From NCBI RefSeq assembly GCF_003286085.1, contig NW_020825288.1:5394001-5458000 (forward strand): DNA of 64,000 nucleotides, read 5' to 3'. A program made the position numbers and the translations under genes. Positions 59,401-64,000 of the stretch are shown here, piece after piece. The notes below the pieces were generated by a model. The model searched no databases. It worked only from the letters and a program-made list of their open reading frames with translations, and was not told the origin of the DNA. Position 1 is the stretch's first letter, and each line of letters starts with the position of its first letter. The DNA is from Drosophila persimilis (taxonomy: Eukaryota > Arthropoda > Insecta > Diptera > Drosophilidae).

Positions 59401-61975
59401 AGAAACATCCTGTGGTCCGACTAAAGCCAAAATTTATTTTTTGGTGTAAAAGGGTCGTGTTCTTGTGTGAAACAACTACCTTATGCATAATACAACCCCC
59501 TGACTCACATGTAAATTCATTAGACATAGAAAAGCAAGCAAAATCGTATGGGCATGATTTTCGTACTAAGTAGGTAATCCAATACATGGCACAACCCCAT
59601 TATGGATCAACATGTCTATGTCAATATCAAAGAAACAGTGATTCTGCTTTATGCAGAATACGAAATAGAGTTGTTTTGTAACTTCCAGCAGGAAAATGAC
59701 CCAAAACCATCTAGAAAGAGAGCTCGAAAGTGGTTCGAGCACAATTCACTTAGTGCAATAGATTGGCCTGTTCAGTCTCCAGACTTGAACCACATTGCTA
59801 ATATTTTGGGTCAAGTTAAAAAATATGTTTCTAATGCGGAATCAAAGAACAATAAATATATTTGGGGTATCCTGCATGGTTCGTGGATCAATATCCCAAG
59901 GGAAAGATGCGAAAATTAGGTGAGCTTTAATGCCAATATGTTGAGCTGTTGTTGTTGCTGACCAAGGCTTTGCAACAAAATGCCAACCTTTAAATACAAC
60001 TAAACTAACATATTTTACTAAAAAATGTGGAAAGTTTCCTTGTATTTTATAGTTTTTTAATTTCTTTGTAAATTGGTGCTATTTTTGTTGGTGCCCAAAT
60101 TTCTGATAAAATCCTCTTCTTTTCAAATATTTTCATTTGGAGTTTGCGAATTATGCCAGTGCTCTGGGATACGATAAATTATACCTTAAAGTTTACATAT
60201 TAGTCTTAACAACGTTCATTAGAACCATTGCTTAAGCAAAATCCGTCAATATAGACACATTAGTCCACTGGTGCTATTTTTTTCGGCGCAGCTGTATATA
60301 TATTGTAATATTTTAAGTTATTTGTATGGCTATTTAAACGTAAGGAACACTTTGGAGTGGGGTTTTTAAAGTAGTTGTTTTGCTTTAAGTTCAATGTGCT
60401 GGATATTTTGCATGGATGGGATGGAATGGGCTGGGATGGAGTCCCCCAATGGTTACCAAATATTTGTTAAGTTTATTGTTACTCACCCTGGACACCCTGC
60501 ATGTTTGTTATTATTATTATTTTCTAGTAAATAACAAAATTGTGTTTAATATGAGAACTGAAAATATTTTCTTTCCTGCCTCTGAAACACACACACACAC
60601 ATCTAAAACAACCATGCATACACTCTGTATATTCTGATACATTAAAATACATATATATTCAAATACAATGCCACATTAGGACAAGGATGTGCTCATCGGC
60701 CATGCCACAAGCAGCACAAATGCAGCAACAGCAGCAGCAGCCACTGCCACAAGATCACAGACAAATCACTCGCAAGATTATCTAAACACCACAACAACAA
60801 CAGCCACAACAACAACAGCAACAAACAACAGTCGCTACCGAAAGCAAACGAACACTGCGAAACCGAAAATCGAAACGTTCTCATCATCCAGTCCGCAGCT
60901 CTACATACACAAGCCCCACCACCATCTGGCCGCAGCGAATGCCCTGGACGACCAGACACCGCCACCCATACCGCCATTGCCACTGAATTATCAAAGATCC
61001 GATGGTTTGTTGCCTCTCATTTTATGTGTCCCATCCCCTCTAACGATTCGTAACGTCTCAGTGTTTTTAAAGCATATGAACTGCTCGTGGTTGCGCGTTT
61101 AATGTTTGTCTAATATCCTTTTGTAGATGAGAGCTACGCTAACGAGACACGAGAGCATAAGAAGCAACGTGCCATATCGAAGGCTTCACGACAGGCTGAG
61201 CTCAAGCGACTGCGAATCGCTCAAGAAATACAGCGCGAACAGGAGGAGATTGAGGTGCAGCTAAAGGACTTGGAGGGACGCGGCGTACTCATCGAGAAGG
61301 CCCTAAGGGGCGAGGCGCAGAACTTTGAAAAGTGAGTGCAGCGGAAAATAATATTTTAATCGTATGATTAACATCTAAAACCCCATTTTCCGTGCAGCCT
61401 GGATACATCAAAGGATAACGATGAAAAACTACTTAAAGAACTATTGGAGATTTGGCGGAACATCACAGCACTCAAGTGAGCAAAACCATCGAGGGTTTTC
61501 TTAAATGGAATCGTTTGATTGTTTTATTTTGCTTGGCAGGAAACGCGATGAGGAACTGACTATAAGACAACAGGAACTGCAGCTGGAGTATCGGCATGCC
61601 CAGCTCAAGGAAGAGCTCAATCTGCGCCTGTCTTGCAACAGTACGTTACCGTTAAGCGAAATATGTGAGAATGCCAGATACATTTTAACGAACGAATTCA
61701 AACTTTCAGAACTAGACAAGAGCTCCGCCGATGTAGCCGCCGAGGGAGCAATACTCAATGAGATGCTGGAAATTGTGGCAAAACGCGCGGCACTCCGACC
61801 AACAGCCTCACAGCTAGACCTTACTGCAGCGGGTATTGCATCGACCTCAACCGAGGCGGCGGGCATAAAACTGACCGGCCAACCGCACGACCATGAAGAA
61901 TCGAATGTGAGTGGTGCACTACATAAAAAATACACAACAAATTCAATTGTAATATTTCACATCTTTTAGATATGA
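39753..61975 (+). CDS. Mical: Mical: F-actin-oxidising flavoprotein monooxygenase with CH, LIM and bMERB-type domains
   Basis: MICAL binds Plexin A, is activated by semaphorin signalling and oxidises actin methionines, which disassembles filaments; in flies it shapes axons, bristles and muscle. Coding exons common to all forms: 39753-41415, 41482-41614, 41673-42193, 42384-42448, 42993-43256, 44513-45037, 45592-45855, 45916-46327 and 46405-46520. They join in frame to exactly 1321 codons. From there, one form enters the 46700-51712 exon and stops (2991 aa). Other forms go on through 53604-53765, 53823-58016, a 33-nt microexon 58155-58187, 60680-61004, 61127-61331, 61398-61475, 61540-61640, 61710-61906 and 61970-61975. 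Skipping the 5-kb exon gives about 3087 aa; including it through an internal donor gives about 4750 aa. Fly Mical is known to make several very long isoforms, which fits. Splice choices are my reading and need RNA evidence. Confidence 0.95.
41416..41481 (+). other. Mical: In-frame 66-nt Mical intron without a stop codon
   Basis: Bounded by GTAAGT and 'ttccattccgcacag'. Its length is a multiple of three and its frame has no stop, so retention would insert 22 residues between the monooxygenase and CH domains without truncation. Confidence 0.8.
41482..42193 (+). CDS. Mical: Mical exons: calponin-homology (CH) domain and linker
   Basis: Exons 41482-41614 and 41673-42193 encode residues ~555-772. 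Residues ~557-665 are the CH domain: SLLRWIAAQL opens it, LRNGRVLCGLISRYRPDLI is the conserved core spanning the splice junction, and SRIWLNYLDQICELF closes it. A basic, then Gly/Ala-rich linker follows. The second exon's donor GTGTGT (42194) is weak, and it was chosen because it alone restores the frame to the next exon (GQNDTPRRS). Confidence 0.88.
42384..43256 (+). CDS. Mical: Mical exons: basic linker (KKRR) and charged coiled coil
   Basis: Exons 42384-42448 (22 codons once the split codon is included; DTPRRSKKRRQTSDK, resembling a nuclear localisation signal) and 42993-43256 (88 codons; EERQQRLQDIEENRQERMSK, a charged helix). The second ends in DYSIFLYRQQAPIFNDRVKDLE, a stretch typical of the MICAL inter-domain region. 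Splice phases are consistent throughout. Confidence 0.8.
43491..44255. mobile_element. AT-rich inverted-repeat (MITE-like) element in a Mical intron
   Basis: Left end CCTACACTCAGAGAAAA at 43491, right end TTTTCTCTGAGTGTAGG ending at 44255: a near-perfect terminal inverted repeat. The 765-bp interior consists mostly of short A/T words such as 'ttaaattaaatatattt', repeated many times. No coding potential. Related to 27553-27958. Confidence 0.75.
44513..45037 (+). CDS. Mical: Mical exon: charged inter-domain linker before LIM
   Basis: A 175-codon exon rich in Lys, Arg, Glu and Asp. It contains the conserved MICAL stretch TDWNVREIEKKIELSKKTE and a helix EAEKFKEIDQTIKNLDKQL. The acceptor at 44512 follows an A-rich run and is poor in pyrimidines, but the frame and conservation support it. 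Confidence 0.82.
45038..45591 (+). other. Mical intron of 554 bp, nothing else seen
   Basis: Begins GTGAGT, ends 'cgttcttccccatag'. Contains pyrimidine-rich DNA and no supported feature. Confidence 0.6.
45592..45855 (+). CDS. Mical: Mical exon: LIM zinc-binding domain
   Basis: One exon encodes the whole LIM domain (Mical residues 1058-1145). All eight zinc ligands are present with canonical spacing: C-x2-C-x17-H-x2-C for the first site, then C-x2-C, a 21-residue gap, C-x2-H for the second (CRFC...HRNC, CHHC...CTQH). LIM domains mediate protein contacts; in MICAL proteins this one takes part in autoinhibition and partner binding. Confidence 0.95.
45916..46520 (+). CDS. Mical: Mical exons: alanine-rich then acidic serine-rich region
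   Basis: Exons 45916-46327 and 46405-46520, 176 codons in total. An alanine-rich start is followed by an acidic Ser/Asp stretch (SSSDESDTESDSEIFEE), several likely casein-kinase sites. Two donors nine bases apart (46328 and 46337) both keep frame, so three residues (GIA) may be optional. Confidence 0.8.
46700..51712 (+). CDS. Mical: Mical 5-kb alternative exon with its own stop; disordered region
   Basis: The exon adds 1670 residues and ends in a stop at 51710-51712 (KESCVIS). It is mostly disordered, rich in Ser, Lys, Glu and Pro, with no folded domain that I recognise. Short motifs recur: VDL[SA]KYFP at about 47594 and 47684, a WDM motif at 50051 and 50141, and an RxWP motif at 50744 and 50875. 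Polyglutamine and polyalanine runs and basic KKKSPSPKKSP stretches occur. The acceptor is a tandem AAGAAG (46699/46702), so one lysine may be variable. For the longest isoform an internal donor is needed; GTCAGC at 51683 keeps phase 0 but is not a strong site. Confidence 0.85.
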   Translation, partial: KLKLSVENDKENVERGSLRSANSFESARSQPATPTRVEMEQLERNAPRKFSSEIEAISEKLYHMTNMVKMNKDLELLAKENLVKSDILRKLTLKEKWLAENAAIAAGMAKGSAAPAAAPPPKPKSKFEEKYEKVQSLGADEAKPKPKPVIDFNLDELRPRKPNFEERPKELLQKPAAKGLKSPRGSANVSRSNSLKSNASTQGSPRVKKKDDTHDSKMHIEGILGTIKKLQRQQSKDQNQLQDDEDMDVDADAEELQGSKELNSKLKEIQATSFAGTMDHIRSQLTMPTVSAQADPASVDLSKYFPNQKLEKSAALNTNKNQKTLKDVDLAKYFPSSPAPQRRTVETVADRLKKSQTEASLAKSQTPPKPVDEAKEKEKPVPPKRQASLNTFSLREHQMDGALDLTKKKATPVKVVKGTATATATGKGKIKIIKKIVPKGTKAKKAAAAQEAAAAAAKAKEVEKQPPKDEAERILDEILGDGEVHSPSSEYQRLFQDEKSPSDLSDNIDRILEESGLDLELGLPRRSSKKLLKTKSLGEGDFELKPGARGELSGVQNILKRFESMSSVASSTQNSDEQAAAFKLRRMESSTSNLSSLTRSRESLASLASDSMSDLERTMDYLRNEWRNEATNFLQKKRDKFYAQKEVEQQQQQKRAAEEKALGDLPVQYRDSKLAKFFGLGSRKSPEKRRSPTKKTTTTKKKSPSPKKSPKVAAKANSSLEELAKIGSARQAKQQAAKKSSQKAMPPKVPPKPATPVPDDFEVLDLLEKATEAKEMVERSKTKSPTVKEEPQEVFVVPIEDIKNLPKTGCDKSLNSSRRGSQSSLVLSRRQSLDISLTEKLHQDALEALASMEKEQEQTQEVQHFEELFQDMSSEADPNDEDLDADSLCTTISKSPSAQPVTVVKRGSSEDQSIEKLFGQFSDEMLVHVEFDSNDELVGITPTVAVVPASPSEERDCLDKLESLERDEEPTLELNRFQTDDTVHPDVVDGSHFPTRPQRRAKSSSSSSEPSLSAAPQRLLAKLDPEDMAPSVQDLLQQVYAKPQDSEEQGKPLRFPSLVIDEDLVDSAGEQKEVEMEVEPPVAAQAVGKPQSTSSSRSSLLEVAPKASKVPSRKESKENSLDWDMERLPASPMPRRRLPQNQAAASKESSLEWDMEKLPNSPMPPRRNKVRQPSPSSSVQLLNNLPSDGDEEVAQRRLIEDFERERRQALIRRDESFEATAAEQRRRDSLQSSNSNSNSSSKRSLPPPTPPVQRSSLARRGDTARTETKHEGTPPMFKKLELDSDSCSLATPLDSTTTCSTRRSSFAFIELQDNKPVIVPMPRKLKLPKLEQPRFVPEPVAVDEPVPEVFQGRAWPKVQIEGVPASLDSDPEEEEAEKLLPEYARSDSPPAAAFKNRKWPDGKTIFDQNQAALQPDEEDDDEAIMSRYLEARRRVSKHKPRSQSPQPFKPLAVSSRQSSKSYSDLKKGPSLQSLQSARSSQDTDTTHSTATTVATTRPVSSYVNYDEPVDASTRALLDRSKRLHNRKREFVNERVVERNPYMREVIRSTDLHRAGSDEDLASYRPRHYASTSRFPSTAMRSNYSDYLSPSGGTSTGDYLSGHKRPYSTLGLTTASSYYPSTSVSTSTTATPRSSHLSDLFKPRRHSPASSYGRSSDYGLLPVSKESCVIS
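51713..52357 (+). other. Mical: 3'UTR of the mid-length Mical isoform or intron
   Basis: Follows the stop at 51712. It includes a low-complexity 'cagcctcagccccagcccc' stretch at 51835-51860 and a 'ccaaccacccaacc' run just after it. No clear AATAAA before the transposon that begins at 52358. Confidence 0.55.
52358..53261. mobile_element. hAT-like non-autonomous DNA transposon, ~904 bp
   Basis: The termini are inverted: the left begins CAGGGACCGTAATCA and the right, read backwards, begins CAGGGACCGTAACAA. A second inverted block lies further in: 'agttttaagttttaaggatat' near 52418 against its reverse complement ending near 53110, continuing through 'ttttttggtg' and 'aattattttt'. The CAGGG terminus is typical of hAT elements; the 8-bp flanks (CTCTGCTG and CTGTACTC) match at only 5 of 8 positions, so a target-site duplication is decayed or absent. 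No transposase frame is seen. Confidence 0.7.
53262..53603 (+). other. End of the Mical intron before exon 53604
   Basis: Contains a (TTTATCG)-like tandem at about 53507-53537 and ends 'ccctaactcttgcag'. No gene. Confidence 0.55.
53604..58016 (+). CDS. Mical: Mical exons: long disordered C-terminal region shared by long isoforms
   Basis: Exons 53604-53765 (54 codons) and 53823-58016 (1398 codons), both phase 0. Largely disordered and Ser/Pro/Glu-rich. Two SUMO-interaction-like cores, VIDL at 54564 and IIDL at 54603, sit 13 codons apart. Acidic stretches, poly-Ser and poly-Ala runs, and a His/Ser/Ala repeat (SHSHSASASASASAS) near 57796-57840 are evident. A helix-rich part (LSSKLEEITKERTKQKDLIHDLV and onwards, from ~56740) is conserved-looking. 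The 58016 donor is GTTAGT; reading through it adds about 18 residues and stops at 58070, a possible alternative end. Confidence 0.87.
58155..58187 (+). CDS. Mical: Mical 33-nt microexon
   Basis: Bounded by 'catcattttacag' and the donor GTAAGA, it is phase 0 at both ends and adds 11 residues (SCFDLRNFGFG) between the 58016 donor and the 60680 acceptor. Its small size and perfect phase suggest regulated inclusion. Confidence 0.6.
58188..58646 (+). other. Mical intron sequence before the Tc1-like element
   Basis: T-rich sequence without a supported gene. Confidence 0.5.
58647..60294 (+). mobile_element. Decayed Tc1-like transposon with two-part inverted repeats
   Basis: The left end CAGTGGCGCCGAAAAAAATAG (58647) matches the right end read backwards, CAGCTGCGCCGAAAAAAATAG (60294), and both are flanked by TA, the target site of Tc1/mariner elements. 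A second inverted pair lies inside: 'gcaccaacaaaaatagcacca' at 58848 and its reverse complement at 60074-60094. Such bipartite ends (IR/DR) mark some Tc1-like families. The element is 1648 bp, about the size of a complete copy. It lies in the Mical intron 58188-60679, sense to the gene. Confidence 0.9.
58991..59919 (+). pseudogene. Broken Tc1-like transposase
   Basis: From an ATG at 58991 a transposase-like reading (MGLGKL, then a helix-turn-helix with TYAKVGQIVGCSKEMI) is interrupted by several stops and frameshifts. Near the end, FQQENDPKPSRKRARKWF and WPVQSPDLNHIANIL correspond to the Tc1 catalytic region. The usual SPDLNPIEN signature reads SPDLNHIAN here, so the final catalytic Glu is replaced by Ala. 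The copy cannot be active. Confidence 0.85.
60295..60679 (+). other. End of the Mical intron after the Tc1-like element
   Basis: AT-rich, with a short CA run near 60589. Ends at the acceptor 'aatgccacattag'. Confidence 0.5.
60680..61975 (+). CDS. Mical: Mical exons: C-terminal coiled coil (bMERB-type) and end of protein
   Basis: Exons 60680-61004, 61127-61331, 61398-61475, 61540-61640, 61710-61906 and 61970-61975; lengths sum so that phase is kept to the stop TGA at 61973-61975. The first is Thr/Ala/His-rich. The others encode a bMERB-like helical domain: helix 1 from QRAISKASRQAELKRLRIA, helix 2 with LLKELLEIWRNITALKK then a charged helix, and helix 3 ILNEMLEIVAKRAAL. In vertebrate MICALs this domain binds Rab8-family GTPases and the N-terminal half for autoinhibition. 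The last coding exon adds a single Ile. The bMERB name is based on position and helix pattern. Confidence 0.87.
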
Positions 61976-63110
61976 AAAACAAACTTTCCCTGGAGTTTGG
62001 TGGCTGGGCAAAGGCAAGGACTTTTGAGCCGAATTACTTAATAAGAAACAAGAGAAAAACGTACCAAAAAGTCAGCTGAACATTTACACCTACAATTAAA
62101 CCGATACTAAACCGCATACGATATAACGGGAAAAGAAACGAAACGAGCAAAAACCTATTCAGAGTGATCAAGCTGGCAGAGAAACAATTTCAATATACAA
62201 TATACATACTATATTTACAATAAGTAGAAGGAGTAAAGAATTTCAGTGAAGAGAAGCGCGCAAGCTCAATGTAAAAACAAACAAAAAAATGAAGAGAACA
62301 AACAAAATCAAAACCAAAAATTAATTTTTGCAATTTTTTAACTTTTTTCGGAGAATATTTAACTTTTTTATGATATCCCAAGTGTATTTTTAGTTAGTTT
62401 TGCAGAAAATTCAAGTGAAATCTGTTTGATCTTTGTATATGTTGTGTTTATTATTATTTTTTTTTAATGTATCGAGTTGATTTCATTTTGAAACGTGAAT
62501 ATATGTGCAAAAGCTTTGTGATCCTGAGCAATTGTAAATGGTGTATTTGAGTTTTTGTAAGGTTATCATTATTTAGCAATGATTGTTCGTCTACTGTTTG
62601 TCTATTTCTGTGTATACTACTGTCTCAATGTATTATTATTTATTTGATGAAGCACCACAAACCACACGCATTATTCGACAGCATCCACATCCATGTATGT
62701 AATATGTCATTTGCTGCCCCCACAACCAGAAAGTGAACACAAAGATATACACACAAATATTTTCTATATATGCGAGAGAGAGCAGAGCGTACATTACATA
62801 GCGATATGATATGATGGAGGCAAGGCAAACAAACATTTACTGTATACTAATGAAAAATGATTTAAATTATTGTGTAATTTTATTTATAACCTGCATATAT
62901 AAACATATTTATCGAATTTATTATGTAACTTTTCGATTTATTTTAAATTGAATAAAGATTTTATGAAACCTAATTTCACAAGCCATACTAAACGCCAACT
63001 GCAGAGTACGACGTGGTGTTCGAGTATATAAGAAGATAATGTTCTTACTTTTGTGATGCCCACATCCTCCACCTCAAGTTGAAATAAAGCTTTGGCATCC
63101 TATTCATACA
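61976..63110 (+). other. Mical: Mical 3'UTR with two polyadenylation signals
   Basis: AATAAA at 62951-62956 and again at 63083-63088. The sequence is AT-rich, as expected for a fly 3'UTR. The exact end is unknown. Confidence 0.7.
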
Positions 63111-63513
63111 AGTGTTGGGATATAGTTTCTATTAATCTATTCGAACAGGGAATGTCTGTGTTTCAAATTTCAGATCCTGTTGACATTTTTCATCTATCAG
63201 CTTAAAACAATGCAAATTGAGAATAAATGCCAAATAGTTGTGCGTGTTTCAAAGCATCTTCCTTAAAGGTGTGAAGGCTAAATTAAATGTAGAATATAGG
63301 ATACCTAAGCGGGATCTTTCGCAGAATGCCCTTCAACTGGTGCATCGATGCACCGCCGCATTTCAACCTAGCAAAAATCTCGTACTTATTAAAGTCCGAA
63401 TGAAAAAACAAAAAAATCTGGCAGGATATTCTAGTTAGAATATATGATAATATTCGAATTTGAATCCAGCATTATTCAACGGAACAATTACTCTTTTTCG
63501 CTCAAATTTTTTT
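63111..63513. other. Intergenic sequence after Mical; no gene seen
   Basis: No supported gene. One open frame of about 66 codons lacks any recognisable motif. Confidence 0.5.
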
Positions 63514-63895
63514 TAGACAAAATCCAATAAAAGCAAGTATTTCAATTAAGCCAGTCAATTAGAAAATAGGTTTATTAATTGGATAAAATTATGTAGGCAG
63601 GACTGAAAGATCTATGTAGCTAGTAATGTTCCACGGAATATCAAAATCGAGAAATATGGTTTCCAATCCTTGACGGAGAACGATTAACCCATTCTAAGCC
63701 AAAGGGGTATTTTAATATTCCATCAACAATAATGAAAATTGATCAATATTGGCGCAGTTTAGGTAAAAGATATCGTGGTTTTTATTAAGTTAAGAGGAAG
63801 AATAGGATGGATCTACGAGAAGAACTTACATGCATTATTATTTTCCGTCATTTACCTCAAGTCGTTGAACAGTTTTAATAGAGGGGGCTTAAGAG
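63514..63895. repeat. Dispersed repeat, copy D
   Basis: Matches 8831-9205 over most of its length, in the same orientation (see that entry), and shares its first ~130 bp with the partial copies at 8146-8400 and 9270-9475. Confidence 0.75.
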
Positions 63896-64000
63896 GGCTA
63901 AGTTCGGTTGTTATCATACGAGACGCTATTGTTGTTGCGGAACTAAAATTGACGCTCTTCCCTGGAGATTTTGAGAGAATATGGCTGAGGAGCAGTTAAA

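Noticed and set aside
1..64000. CRISPR arrays, rRNA or tRNA genes
   Set aside because: I looked for regularly spaced repeats and tRNA-like cloverleaf promoters (A and B boxes) and found none convincing; the organism is an animal, so CRISPR is not expected.

Overview
This window is nuclear DNA from a fly, most likely a Drosophila. The genes have short introns (about 50-70 bp) with GT/AG borders, GC-rich third codon positions and AT-rich non-coding DNA. The encoded proteins match Drosophila families closely. Gene content (ohgata, mtTFB2, a NDUFAF4 homologue, a WDR61/SKI8 homologue, Mical) suggests Muller element E. An obscura-group species is my impression from remembered protein similarity, not a demonstrated point.

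Layout. (1) 1-8 kb is a compact cluster of five genes: ohgata/cereblon (minus, its 3' end cut by the window edge); a secreted DUF4789-type protein (plus); mtTFB2 (minus); a NDUFAF4-like complex I assembly factor (plus); and a WDR61/SKI8-like WD40 protein (minus). Neighbours are convergent or divergent, with 60-300 bp between coding ends. (2) 8-9.5 kb holds fragments of a dispersed repeat and clusters of fly core-promoter motifs. (3) 9.6-63.1 kb is one very large gene on the plus strand, Mical. It has a non-coding first exon ending at 10530, a first intron of about 29 kb, and coding exons from 39753 to 61975. The first intron contains two nested genes (a DUF1091 protein on minus and a single-exon DUF4777-like protein on plus), several candidate 5'UTR exons, a minisatellite, a MITE-like element and much low-complexity DNA. 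(4) Another copy of the dispersed repeat ends the window.

Mical encodes, in order, a FAD monooxygenase, a CH domain, a LIM domain, very long disordered regions and a C-terminal coiled-coil bMERB-type region. The reading frame joins exactly through all exons I list: 1321 residues up to 46520, then either a 5-kb exon with its own stop (2991 aa in total) or onward splicing to the C-terminal exons. Three mobile elements sit in Mical introns: an AT-rich inverted-repeat element (43491-44255), a hAT-like non-autonomous element (52358-53261) and a decayed Tc1-like transposon (58647-60294).

The genes do not form an operon-like system. Three of the small genes act in mitochondria or RNA/chromatin housekeeping (mtTFB2, NDUFAF4-like, WDR61-like), ohgata is a CRL4 substrate receptor, and Mical is a cytoskeletal redox enzyme. 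I saw no convincing new multi-gene system. The most informative observations concern Mical isoform structure, twin short motifs in its disordered regions, and the transposon relics.
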